This document shows positions 23,571-31,739 of a stretch of 64,000 nucleotides of DNA, piece by piece; the stretch's first letter is position 1; each line of letters begins with the position of its first letter. The position numbers and the translations under genes were made by a program. The DNA is from Acetobacter sp. (GTDB lineage: Bacteria; Pseudomonadota; Alphaproteobacteria; RF32; CAG-239), in contig JAMPED010000004.1 of the NCBI GenBank assembly GCA_023665325.1, positions 44,447 to 108,446 of the forward strand. The letters run 5' to 3'. Under the pieces are notes generated by a model. It was not told the DNA's origin and did not search any database. It was given only the letters and a program-made list of their open reading frames with translations.

Positions 23571-23802
23571 TATGTATTCGCCTGAAGCCCTTAAAGCAGT
23601 CGCGGAACAAAGTCGGGCTGAACAGGCAGATGAAGCAAAAGAACGCTTTGGTAATCGCCGTTACCGTAGAAACTTTAAGCGCCTATGGAGAGCTGTTCGC
23701 GAGGGATGTGGATATTCACTCAACAATACTGTTCACAAGTACACACGACACAAAGCTACACGTCAAGAAATTAAAGCAAGGAGAAAAAATGGCAGACGTT
23801 AA
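23512..23802 (+). CDS. Unknown protein
   Basis: 96 residues from ATG 23512 (AAAGGA before it), overlapping the previous gene. N-terminal half A/P/V/E-rich and disordered; C-terminal half strongly basic (RYRRNFKRLWR ... KARRKNGRR). Nucleic-acid binding is plausible. Confidence 0.55.
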   Translation: MQEAEVVPAVPSVAPAPNADMYSPEALKAVAEQSRAEQADEAKERFGNRRYRRNFKRLWRAVREGCGYSLNNTVHKYTRHKATRQEIKARRKNGRR

Positions 23803-24169
23803 CCAAGTGAAGCAAGAGATAAAAGAAATTGAAGCTCTTATCACAAAAATCTTGAAAAAAATTAAGAAGCCGAATCTAGAGTGGCGTATTCAATTTGCTA
23901 TGGACAGCGGTCATCCAAACATGATTCAATATAGTGCTTATATTGAAAGCCCAGAAGCTCGTGTAGGCGCGTTTACATGGATTCAAGAAAGCTATGAAAA
24001 CCTTGTTAAATCTATGACAAAATTTCTAGAAGATGTAGATGAGCAAGCCGTAGAAGTCGCTTATCACAAGGGACAAATTCAAGCATGCGAAAAGACTATT
24101 AAACACCACGAAAATATGATTAAGGCGATTTTGGAGGAAGACGATGAGCAAAAGCCAGAATCAGAGTAA
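23789..24169 (+). CDS. Unknown helical protein
   Basis: 126 residues from ATG 23789 (AAGGAG five bases before). Starts with a coiled-coil helix (QEIKEIEALITKILKKIKK), aromatic middle, acidic tail. Function unknown. Confidence 0.6.
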   Translation: MADVNQVKQEIKEIEALITKILKKIKKPNLEWRIQFAMDSGHPNMIQYSAYIESPEARVGAFTWIQESYENLVKSMTKFLEDVDEQAVEVAYHKGQIQACEKTIKHHENMIKAILEEDDEQKPESE

Positions 24170-24593
24170 GGACACTTACTCAATTTATGTTTCCTGCAGC
24201 AACTGTGGGTTCAAGGGAACTGTGCAGATTCCAATGGGAACGACTGTAATGAGTCACACTTGCCCTCACTGCGGATGCCGCACTATTAGTAACTATGCTG
24301 GTAGCAAGCCTGAGCCAAGAATGAGGTATGTTGACGATATTTTTGACCCAGTAGATAGAGGCTTGCGCCCAAGCAAATTCCCATGGCTTAATACCATTTA
24401 CAGCTCAGTATCGAACGATACCTCAGACCATTCTAATAATTTTAAGCTTACCTACACAAATGACGATGGTAATGAAAAACTATCTATGAAGCTCAATGGC
24501 AAGGAATTGATGGATGAACAAACTGTGAGCGCCTTAGATGAGAAGACCCTTGATGATGCCCTAGACAAAGTTTTGAAGGAGCTTGGACTGTAA
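24144..24593 (+). CDS. Zinc-ribbon protein of unknown role
   Basis: 149 residues; C-S-N-C at about 18-21 and C-P-H-C-G-C at about 40-45 make a zinc ribbon. Then a P/S/N-rich linker and an acidic C-terminal helix pair. Overlaps both neighbours. Confidence 0.6.
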   Translation: MSKSQNQSKDTYSIYVSCSNCGFKGTVQIPMGTTVMSHTCPHCGCRTISNYAGSKPEPRMRYVDDIFDPVDRGLRPSKFPWLNTIYSSVSNDTSDHSNNFKLTYTNDDGNEKLSMKLNGKELMDEQTVSALDEKTLDDALDKVLKELGL

Positions 24594-24934
24594 TGGACTT
24601 ACGAGAAAAAATGGCAATGCTTCGTATGGAGCAGGGGCAGCCGACAGAACACGACAAAGAACTCATCTTTGGTGAGGCAACTACAGAGGATACCGTTGTA
24701 AAAGAACCCGTTTCAGAAGCTGTAGAAGCAGAACCACCTAAAAAGCGTAAAAAACTTGCGGAAGTTGGCAGAGAGAAAATGGAAACATTGGGGTCGTCTG
24801 TTGCTGAAAAGCGCCTACTTATGCAGGTGAGTCAAGACCTTAAAAAAGTAATTGAGAAGCTATCTAGCCAAGAATTTGCAAACGAAGTTGCAGATGCTGT
24901 AGTTGCTAAAATTGAAGCTTCGGTAGAGGACTAG
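24593..24934 (+). CDS. Unknown acidic protein
   Basis: 113 residues, first base shared with the previous stop. Disordered E/P/V region about 30-55, KKRKK cluster, then a helical C terminus (SQEFANEVADAVVAKI). Unknown. Confidence 0.55.
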   Translation: MDLREKMAMLRMEQGQPTEHDKELIFGEATTEDTVVKEPVSEAVEAEPPKKRKKLAEVGREKMETLGSSVAEKRLLMQVSQDLKKVIEKLSSQEFANEVADAVVAKIEASVED

Positions 24935-24936
24935 AC

Positions 24937-25134
24937 ATGATTAGAGTGGATAAGGTAGAAAATGGGTATCAATTTTCGCAAGATGTACATGGAGAGTGGC
25001 TATCTAATGGGAAAATTTATTCCAAAGAAGAAGCTCAAAAATATATTTTACGTAATTTTGATGAGATGATAACCACCATAGTCAAATATGAAAATAAACC
25101 GTTAAGTGACCAAGACGGTCCATGGATAGGATAA
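24937..25134 (+). CDS. Unknown small protein
   Basis: 65 residues with beta-rich start (IRVDKVENGYQFSQDV) and a helix (SKEEAQKYILRNFDEM). Two bases after the previous stop. Confidence 0.55.
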   Translation: MIRVDKVENGYQFSQDVHGEWLSNGKIYSKEEAQKYILRNFDEMITTIVKYENKPLSDQDGPWIG

Positions 25135-25138
25135 AAAT

Positions 25139-25510
25139 ATGGCAACATTAAAACAAAAAGTGGAGCAACTAAAGAATGGCAATATGGAAGGAAGTACAAG
25201 CGTTTTTCAGGAAATACCTGAGGGAGATGCTTTCGTGGTGCCGCACGATAAAAAGAAGCGTCCTACATTATCCCAAAGTAAGGCGCTTTATGATGCGTTC
25301 AAAGATTATGAAAGTCAAACTACAAAACCACATAAAGTCAAAAATGAAGACAATATGGAAGCGCTAGAAAAACGCTGGGCTTATCTAAGATTCTTGGGTA
25401 GTGTCGCTAAGAGTGGTATCATCGGAGCTAGCTGGTTCTTCTGGGTCGCCTGTGCTGACACCGCCATAATCGCCCTCACTATCCGATTCATCTTGTGGAT
25501 ATTCGGCTAG
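25139..25510 (+). CDS. Unknown protein with C-terminal membrane helix
   Basis: 123 residues; hydrophobic region about 85-122. Its last 126 bases overlap, on the opposite strand, the acidic tail of the tail-terminator-like gene, so the hydrophobic tail is the antisense of a D/E/S-rich stretch. Possibly an extended reading frame after loss of an earlier stop. Confidence 0.5.
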   Translation: MATLKQKVEQLKNGNMEGSTSVFQEIPEGDAFVVPHDKKKRPTLSQSKALYDAFKDYESQTTKPHKVKNEDNMEALEKRWAYLRFLGSVAKSGIIGASWFFWVACADTAIIALTIRFILWIFG

Positions 25511-25936
25511 AATATTATAGACAATCGCTTGCAGCTCCAACTCGCTAACCCAACGTTCCTCCGTATCTATGTAGGGCGTGTCGTTACATCTTAAGACTTC
25601 AATGCCTATGGTGGCGAAGTCTTTTAAGTTGTAGCACTTTGAAGACGTAATATATTTGTCAAGGTTAAACAGCTGACGGTTCAGGTCATAAGTGTTTTTA
25701 GAACAATAGCGCACAATGAAGTTGTAGCGTTTTACATCTTCACCAGTAACGTTGGTGTGTCTTTTAGTACCGCCAGAGGGCAAAATAACCCACAAGTTGT
25801 CGTCCTTCTCCTTACGGTCTGGCGCGCGATAAGCAAATAAAGTCTCACCGCTTATGCCAAAACCGCCAGTTTCAATGAACTCAAGAACTGACTCAATAAT
25901 TGTGTTTTGTAGCTTCTCTGTAGGTGTACTGTCCAT
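25385..25936 (-). CDS. Tail terminator/completion-like protein
   Basis: 183 residues. Pattern IIESVLEFIETGGFGISGETLF ... RYNFIVRYCSKNTYDLNRQLFNL resembles tail-terminator proteins (short helix, then beta-sandwich, R-x-F-x-V-x-VR motif). The last 40 residues are a D/E/S/T/G tail. Located after connector and head-closure-like genes, as expected. Confidence 0.5.
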   Translation of the reverse strand: MDSTPTEKLQNTIIESVLEFIETGGFGISGETLFAYRAPDRKEKDDNLWVILPSGGTKRHTNVTGEDVKRYNFIVRYCSKNTYDLNRQLFNLDKYITSSKCYNLKDFATIGIEVLRCNDTPYIDTEERWVSELELQAIVYNILAEYPQDESDSEGDYGGVSTGDPEEPASSDDTTLSDTTQES

Positions 25937-26499
25937 TAGTTAAACGCCTTTCTCACATCAATGACTTCAGATTCAGTAGTTGATTTAGGCTCATCTTTTG
26001 GTTCACTCTCTACAACACTGCTAGCTGTGCTAGATTCTGGTGGAAGAGGGTCTGGCAAACTCCATGGGGTATTATCGCTATCATCGCCCGGAAGCACTGG
26101 ATGCGTTGGCGTATCAGGGTATTCCATACCCTCAATGGGCATAGCTTTAATTAGATAACAATGTATATTATTGACTACGTTGTCAGTAATCTTCGTTACG
26201 CCAGGCTGCTCTTGGCGAATACGATACCACTCCTGTTCATTCTTATTGCCATACAAGTTACATACTAGATAAAAACCCTCTAAGCGCAAATGATTTTTTA
26301 AGACAAATGGGTCGGTTTCATCCAGATAGCAGTGGGCATCATAGACGGTGGAGTTTTGGTCGCCACCTTGATAGAGCGAGATTTGCCCTGGAAAATAAGC
26401 TGCTTTAATATAAACAGCGTCAGCAACAGTATAGTTACCAAAAGCATCTGTTTTGGTGCTTACAAGCCAAACTTTATCATGTAGGGGGACTTTTTTCAT
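25936..26499 (-). CDS. Head-closure-like neck protein
   Basis: 187 residues; beta-rich first 120 residues then a P/S/E-rich tail (about 130-180). Position between connector and tail terminator fits a head-closure (stopper) protein. Sequence match alone is weak. Confidence 0.4.
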   Translation of the reverse strand: MKKVPLHDKVWLVSTKTDAFGNYTVADAVYIKAAYFPGQISLYQGGDQNSTVYDAHCYLDETDPFVLKNHLRLEGFYLVCNLYGNKNEQEWYRIRQEQPGVTKITDNVVNNIHCYLIKAMPIEGMEYPDTPTHPVLPGDDSDNTPWSLPDPLPPESSTASSVVESEPKDEPKSTTESEVIDVRKAFN

Positions 26500-27251
26500 G
26501 ACAAGAAGCGTCTCTTAATGCTACCATAAGGACCAGCATACTTTAGTAATAAATTCTCTGCGCTTGGGTCGCTATATGGGTTCCATGAACCGCCATTTCC
26601 CCTGTCGCCATAAGAAACAGAGTGCCCTGTTACAGATTCGGAGCGAATATTGAGAGCAGCTGCTGTCGCGCCACCAGCTTCTAGCCAGTCCATATAGTCT
26701 AAAATCATATACAATAAGTCATCGGGCATATTGTCTTTATTTATCCAGTCTGCGTCAACTAAAATGTTAATACAGTTTTTACAGCCATTTACACACCCCA
26801 TAGCACAGCCACAACAACCCTCACATTTTTTAATATATTTTCCGAACGTATCGGAAAAATATGCAGGCGACCAATTTTCCACTTTCTTAAGAATAACAAC
26901 AGAGTTGTTGTCTGAGATAACTCTACGCCCTTCAGGTTCTACTTTGCAAATATACACATCATGCACTTTAGTAAAGGGGTCAACAAATAAATTTGGTTCT
27001 TTTAGAATTACAGGGTAAACACGAGCTTGTCCACGCAATTGTGGCGCCTCGTCTAAATTTTCTTGGTCAATTTCACAGGGACATTCAGTTTTTGTCGTGC
27101 CAGCAATATTGATATAATCTGGAGTGTCAGACTTCCAACCTAACTTATCCCACAACAAAGCATTAGCCCTACGCAGCCATGCTTCGTATTGCGGGTATTG
27201 GTCGTCTGTAAGTGTAATTCCTTTTAGTGTTTGGTATTGCTCAATATCCAT
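26496..27251 (-). CDS. Head-tail connector with cysteine cluster
   Basis: 251 residues from ATG 27251. C-terminal part (DYMDWLEAGGATAAALNIRSE then VTGHSVSYG) is the conserved segment of gp6-type head-tail adaptors. Unusually, residues 160-180 carry seven cysteines (KKCEGCCGCAMGCVNGCKNC), suggesting a metal site or disulfides. Overlaps the next gene by four bases. Confidence 0.65.
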   Translation of the reverse strand: MDIEQYQTLKGITLTDDQYPQYEAWLRRANALLWDKLGWKSDTPDYINIAGTTKTECPCEIDQENLDEAPQLRGQARVYPVILKEPNLFVDPFTKVHDVYICKVEPEGRRVISDNNSVVILKKVENWSPAYFSDTFGKYIKKCEGCCGCAMGCVNGCKNCINILVDADWINKDNMPDDLLYMILDYMDWLEAGGATAAALNIRSESVTGHSVSYGDRGNGGSWNPYSDPSAENLLLKYAGPYGSIKRRFLS

Positions 27252-27295
27252 AATAAGAGTTCTCTCGTTTATATCTATTTTATCAAAAATATGTC

Positions 27296-27324
27296 TTGAC
27301 AGGTTCAGGCACAAGCAGTATAAT
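27296..27324 (+). promoter_or_regulatory. Consensus promoter of leaderless phosphoesterase gene
   Basis: TTGACA (27296-27301), 17 bp, TATAAT (27319-27324), seven bases, ATG 27332. Confidence 0.9.
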
Positions 27325-27331
27325 GGGTAGT

Positions 27332-28096
27332 ATGAAAATATTATGTGTAGGCGATATTCATGCTAAAACTTGGATAATTCCAAGTGTGCAGCGGCTCTTT
27401 GAAAGCGAAAGTTTTGACAAGGTTGTTTTTCTGGGGGATTATCTTGATGACTGGAACGCTACGCCAGCTGACAACGAAATGGTAGCTACACAGCTCACAA
27501 AACTTTATGAACAGTACGGCAGACATATTGTTTTGCTATGGGGAAACCACGATTTGAGCAATATCAGAAAAGGCGCATTTATTTGCTCTGGATACAGCCC
27601 TGCTAACATTGTTGCAGCAAATATTTTAAGTAAACTACCCCTCCAGTTTGCCTATGGGCATGGAAATTTACTGCTAACTCATGCTGGAGTTACTAACTCT
27701 TGGCGCAAATCCGTGGGCTTAGCAGAACCTATTCGCTACGGTGCGCAATACTTTGCGGACAAATTGAATGAGCTGAAAGCGGAGTGTTATAACAGGACTG
27801 GCACTATGCGAGGTGGGGTGGATGACCCAAGTCCCGTCTGGGCAGACCTTGAAGAATTGAAACTTGACCCTGTGCCAAATATAGACCAAGTAGTTGGGCA
27901 TACACCTGTAAGAGAGTGCAGAATGTATAACCCCGCACCAGAACTCTTAGGAACACGTATTGTTACGTGTGATACATTCTCCACTTATACGAATGGCATC
28001 CCATATGGAGATGAAACAGTATTAGGTATTAACGACGATTTTTGGGGCAACTTTAATGTGTACAATTTACATACAATGGAAAGGAAAAAGAGATAA
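27332..28096 (+). CDS. Calcineurin-like metallophosphoesterase
   Basis: 254 residues with all metallophosphatase motifs: GDIHA (7-11), GDYLDD (about 34-39), GNHD (about 71-74), THAG (about 117-120), GHTP (about 191-194). The ATG is at the predicted transcription start. Followed with one-base overlap by Pnkp, so it may remove phosphates during RNA repair; the substrate is not known. Confidence 0.85.
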   Translation: MKILCVGDIHAKTWIIPSVQRLFESESFDKVVFLGDYLDDWNATPADNEMVATQLTKLYEQYGRHIVLLWGNHDLSNIRKGAFICSGYSPANIVAANILSKLPLQFAYGHGNLLLTHAGVTNSWRKSVGLAEPIRYGAQYFADKLNELKAECYNRTGTMRGGVDDPSPVWADLEELKLDPVPNIDQVVGHTPVRECRMYNPAPELLGTRIVTCDTFSTYTNGIPYGDETVLGINDDFWGNFNVYNLHTMERKKR

Positions 28097-29103
28097 TGGC
28101 AAAGCAATATAAAACAGAATTTAAGCACGTCACTATTACTTTAATGAGTGGCATTTCTGCTAGTGGAAAGACTACACGTTCTCGTAAGATGGCAGAGGAA
28201 ACTGGAGCAGCTATTGTTTCGCGCGACATTCTGCGTGAGCAGTATTTTCCAGTTGGCGAAAAACGTATAGGTTTCCCACATCAAGAGAAGTTCATTACAT
28301 ATCGTGAACGACAGCTTATTACACACTATATGTTAATGGGACAAGATGTTATTGTGGATGACAATAACATCAATAACCATTTTGTACGCAGTTTAGTAAA
28401 CTATATCTTGTCAGTTAAAGAAAAGTTTGGCATCCCGACCGAAATTAAGTTTGAATTTACCTATAATGGGGAACTTGAGGAGTGTATCCAGCGAAACCGC
28501 GCACGTATTGACAAAGTGCCTGAAGACGCACTACAACGTCAGCATAAAACTTGGTTTGACAGTCGCGCAACTATTCGTGTTATTAACGACCAGCTTCAAG
28601 ATGGTAGCTATGACCCATATATTGATACGGCAAAGGTCATTCCAGCTGTAGATTTTGAAGTAGAGCCATATCGCGCAGATGTTACTAAACCTACCTGCAT
28701 CATTTCAGATATTGATGGCACCGTTGCGAAAGCGGTGCATCGTAACATTTACTGGACCGGTGGAGTAGAGACGGACGAACCAATTATGGGAACGATTAAC
28801 TTGCTTAAAATGCTAGCCAAGCAAACTAAAATTATATTCGTATCTGGACGTAAAGACATTTGTCGCGAAGACACTCTAAAATGGCTACAAAAACAATTTC
28901 CTGAAATGGAAGTTGAGCTATATATGCGTGACGGTGGGGATGACCGTTGTGATGATATTGTCAAATATGAATTATTTAACGAATTCTTTAGGTATAACTA
29001 CAATGTGTTGGGTTGGTTCGATGATAGACATAGAGTAAGCCGCGTTGTTCAAGAGCTGGGCGTACCTCTATTCTTTGTGGGAGATATAGACTATGAGTTC
29101 TGA
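28096..29103 (+). CDS. pnkp: Polynucleotide 5'-kinase/3'-phosphatase (T4 Pnkp-like)
   Basis: Heals broken RNA ends for ligation: adds 5' phosphate and removes 3' or 2',3'-cyclic phosphate. 335 residues. Kinase P-loop GISASGKTT at about 19-27, helix with REQYF; C-terminal HAD phosphatase SDIDGTVA at about 201-208, SGRKD near 250, and GWFDDRHRV near 314. Same domain order as T4 PseT. Functional partner of the two RNA ligases. Confidence 0.9.
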   Translation: MAKQYKTEFKHVTITLMSGISASGKTTRSRKMAEETGAAIVSRDILREQYFPVGEKRIGFPHQEKFITYRERQLITHYMLMGQDVIVDDNNINNHFVRSLVNYILSVKEKFGIPTEIKFEFTYNGELEECIQRNRARIDKVPEDALQRQHKTWFDSRATIRVINDQLQDGSYDPYIDTAKVIPAVDFEVEPYRADVTKPTCIISDIDGTVAKAVHRNIYWTGGVETDEPIMGTINLLKMLAKQTKIIFVSGRKDICREDTLKWLQKQFPEMEVELYMRDGGDDRCDDIVKYELFNEFFRYNYNVLGWFDDRHRVSRVVQELGVPLFFVGDIDYEF

Positions 29104-29188
29104 GATAAAAACTGCCTGTATTGCACTTCTAATAACTTTTGGCATTATCGCATGGATGGTGTTTTTATGCTCTGCACTTACTGCTTGA
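29093..29188 (+). CDS. 31-residue membrane micro-protein
   Basis: MSSEIKTACIALLITFGIIA and a short hydrophobic tail: one TM helix. Start overlaps the Pnkp stop, GGGAG upstream. Unknown function. Confidence 0.45.
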   Translation: MSSEIKTACIALLITFGIIAWMVFLCSALTA

Positions 29189-29213
29189 CAAGTCGCAACA
29201 CTTGATATACAAT
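29185..29213 (+). promoter_or_regulatory. Promoter of SPFH gene
   Basis: TTGACA (29185-29190), 17 bp, TACAAT (29208-29213). Confidence 0.8.
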
Positions 29214-29248
29214 AAAAGCATTATTACTTTAAGAGAAAGGGAAGAATA

Positions 29249-30202
29249 ATGCTTTTTATCGTACTTGAAGCGTTTTTCGGACTTTGTGTTCTTGCTTCTT
29301 TGATAGGCAAGGTGGGCGCAAAGAAATATAAACAAAACTTAATGAAATCTTTTGACCAAACAAATACTCATGATAGAGCTAACTTAGATTTGGCGAAAAA
29401 TTGGGATAAAGCTTTAGGTTGGCTAGCTTTCGGAATCGCTGTTGTTGGTGTTATTTGTGCTGCGCCAATGTGTATCTACACTCAAGACCCCGGACAAGCC
29501 TCTGTATTAGTATCTTTTACGGGTGTTGTTGATGGTATCAACTACGAAACAGGTATGCACACTAAAGCGCCTTGGACAAAACGTGTAGAATACGATATCA
29601 GGAATAACACTTTATCTTATGTTGGGCAAAGCGGTAACGCCGATAGTTATACTGGTGGAGATGTTAGTGGACCACAAATTACTTTTCAAGATGCCAACGG
29701 AGTTACTGGCAACTTAGACCTAAACGTTCGGTATTCTGTACGCGGCAATGCAGTGAGTAACATTTATAATGAGTACAAGACTCAACAGGAATTTGTCAAC
29801 GCAACCCTAGCCCCAGATGTCCGCTCTACAACCAGAGCAGTGCTATCCAGTTATGATACTTCTAGTGTGTATAACGACCGCGACAGTATTAAAGAAGCTT
29901 TGCTTAAAACCCTGCAAGACAACTGGGAAAAACTTGGAGTTGATGTAGAAGAGATTTACCTACAAGAAGTACGTTATCCAGACAACGTTGTACAGTCCTT
30001 TGCGTCTGCTCAAGCAGCACGTGCTGAGGTTGAGACTGCAAAAGCCAACCAAGAAAAGGCTCGCATTGAGGCAGAAACCAACAATATTAAAACGTCTGCG
30101 TTAAGCCAGCAAGTCTTAATGGAAAAACTTATTGATGCAATTAAAAATGGCAATGGCACCTATATTATTGACACCGATAAGATTAGTGTGGGAGTAAAAT
30201 AA
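29249..30202 (+). CDS. SPFH/Band 7 (prohibitin-stomatin-like) membrane protein
   Basis: 317 residues. TM helices at about 2-21 and 55-77 (LGWLAFGIAVVGVICAAPMC), then SPFH domain about 80-240 (GVVDGINYETGMHTKAPWTK, ITFQDANGVTGNLDLNVRY) and a coiled coil AQAARAEVETAKANQEKAR. SPFH proteins form membrane cages or microdomains and regulate proteases; in a phage the role is unknown, perhaps membrane protection during infection. Confidence 0.8.
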   Translation: MLFIVLEAFFGLCVLASLIGKVGAKKYKQNLMKSFDQTNTHDRANLDLAKNWDKALGWLAFGIAVVGVICAAPMCIYTQDPGQASVLVSFTGVVDGINYETGMHTKAPWTKRVEYDIRNNTLSYVGQSGNADSYTGGDVSGPQITFQDANGVTGNLDLNVRYSVRGNAVSNIYNEYKTQQEFVNATLAPDVRSTTRAVLSSYDTSSVYNDRDSIKEALLKTLQDNWEKLGVDVEEIYLQEVRYPDNVVQSFASAQAARAEVETAKANQEKARIEAETNNIKTSALSQQVLMEKLIDAIKNGNGTYIIDTDKISVGVK

Positions 30203-30450
30203 TGAAGTTGCTTATTACTTATTGCGAAGACCGGGAGGGAACGGTCTGGAGCATAGACCATAAATTAACTTTAGATGATGGTGGACATATTAGCCTACAC
30301 TTTAATGACTGCTCTGAATGCCCAGAAGATGCTACTTTTGGGCGTGACCTTAACGACGTTCATTCCCTAGAAAACGCATTGCGTATGGCTTACCAAGCTG
30401 GGCAACGTGGCGAAAAGTTTGAAGTAGAAACAGAAATTACGGGGTACTAA
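30202..30450 (+). CDS. Unknown small protein
   Basis: 82 residues, shares one base with the SPFH stop. Beta-rich N terminus, CSECPED at about 38-44, helical segment NALRMAYQAGQRG. Unknown. Confidence 0.55.
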   Translation: MKLLITYCEDREGTVWSIDHKLTLDDGGHISLHFNDCSECPEDATFGRDLNDVHSLENALRMAYQAGQRGEKFEVETEITGY

Positions 30451-30451
30451 T

Positions 30452-30919
30452 ATGTTGAAGAAGCCTCTCAATGTAACCCCAAAAGCTTTTCGTGTATGGG
30501 ACAGTAAACATAACCGTTGGTTTAATGGTAGCACGGACCAAGAATCTCGTAACTTACAAACCGATAGCGTGCATTATTTTGGCGAATGGTTAATGATGCA
30601 AGGGACTATGTACGACCAAAATGAAGATGGCGTCTGGCGAGACGACCCAGACATAAAAGGAAGCCTACAAATATTAGACTTCCTAGAAGTGGTTCAGGAT
30701 ACTGGCATAGAAGACAAAAATGGCAATCGCATTTTTGAGTATGACCTCGTAACTGCCGAAGACGCAGATGGGATGTTGGATGGTACAATTTGTCGTGTAG
30801 AATATCAAGACAATGGATACGTTTTGACTAATGAAAACGGCTATCGCAGAATAGATGAGGAAGTCTTTAATATTGAAATCCAATGCAGCTACTTTGAAAA
30901 GCCAGAGCTATATTCTTAA
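30452..30919 (+). CDS. YopX-family protein
   Basis: 155 residues. KAFRVWDSKHNRWFNGSTD at the N terminus and DTGIEDKNGNRIFEYDLVTA with a later VEYQDNGY match the YopX pattern (F-R-x-W-D; T-G-L-x-D-K-N-G-x-x-I-x-E-x-D-I-V) common in phages of Gram-positive bacteria. Function of the family is unknown. Confidence 0.75.
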   Translation: MLKKPLNVTPKAFRVWDSKHNRWFNGSTDQESRNLQTDSVHYFGEWLMMQGTMYDQNEDGVWRDDPDIKGSLQILDFLEVVQDTGIEDKNGNRIFEYDLVTAEDADGMLDGTICRVEYQDNGYVLTNENGYRRIDEEVFNIEIQCSYFEKPELYS

Positions 30920-30920
30920 A

Positions 30921-30947
30921 AATAAGCCCATATGGGCTTATTTTTTA
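30921..30947 (+). terminator. Bidirectional terminator
   Basis: 22-bp palindrome AATAAGCCCA/TGGGCTTATT followed by TTTTTT; serves the plus operon and the convergent fibre genes. Confidence 0.85.
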
Positions 30948-31739
30948 GTTTGTGCCAGTGCCGCCTGAGTGAGCATTGTCTGACACTGGCTTTCCTAGTA
31001 TGTAGGCAGCAGGCCGTAGATAAGTCGAACTCAGCGAATCGTCACTCCACGCGAAATAAGCACCATCTATGTTTACTGCTGCGTAATACCAGCGATATGG
31101 GTATCCGACTGGCGAAGTGTCCCGTGTAATATATTGCGTAAACGCTGTCTGTGCATTAACGCGCGCACATTTTCTAGACTCTAGCGCACTGTCGGTTGCT
31201 GTACCGCCAAAAAGCTCCCATGGGTCTCCGTTTGTTTGATTTGCCAAAGTCGCTGTAGTTGTTTCTAGACATAGATTAGTTGCAGATGGCAAAAAGATTG
31301 ACAGTGTTTGGGTAGAATTGTTAAGCAATTTCATGGTCACAATAGAAATAGAAGATTTAGCTTCCGTAGATAAGCTATTATAATATGTGGTCTTTAAGTA
31401 TGTATTTTCAGAAGAGCTTCCATAATCTTCATCACCTGAAATGCCATATGCGGTTCCACAGAGGAATTGGCGGATAATTGCCATAGCATAACATTCAACA
31501 CCGTTTGCATCTAAAGCGGTTCCATAGTGTGCAACAAGCCAGGGATTTTGAATTCCAAATACAGTGGGGTCATCATCAGGCAAAGCACTGCCAATTGGCA
31601 ATAATGACTTTACGATTTGCATGTCGTTAATATTGTTCATTAGTGTTTTTGCCATAGTCAGAGTGGGAGTTGGTTGCCCATATTCTGGCACTAACGTTAA
31701 ATCTTGGGTTACTGGACTACTAAAATCATATGCGCTCAT
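30945..31739 (-). CDS. Tail-associated adhesin-like protein, paralog A
   Basis: 264 residues. Starts with YDFSSPVTQDLTLVPEY, the end of an InlB/Listeria-Bacteroides repeat; the rest is a beta-rich domain ending LRPAAYILGKPV, resembling DUF6273-like phage/host surface domains. Paralogous to the next two genes. Probably a receptor-binding decoration. Confidence 0.55.
   Translation of the reverse strand: MSAYDFSSPVTQDLTLVPEYGQPTPTLTMAKTLMNNINDMQIVKSLLPIGSALPDDDPTVFGIQNPWLVAHYGTALDANGVECYAMAIIRQFLCGTAYGISGDEDYGSSSENTYLKTTYYNSLSTEAKSSISIVTMKLLNNSTQTLSIFLPSATNLCLETTTATLANQTNGDPWELFGGTATDSALESRKCARVNAQTAFTQYITRDTSPVGYPYRWYYAAVNIDGAYFAWSDDSLSSTYLRPAAYILGKPVSDNAHSGGTGTN

Noticed and set aside
23630..23788. 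Longer start for the 23789 gene
   Set aside because: Overlaps the upstream gene for 159 bases without a ribosome site, while ATG 23789 has AAGGAG at ideal spacing.
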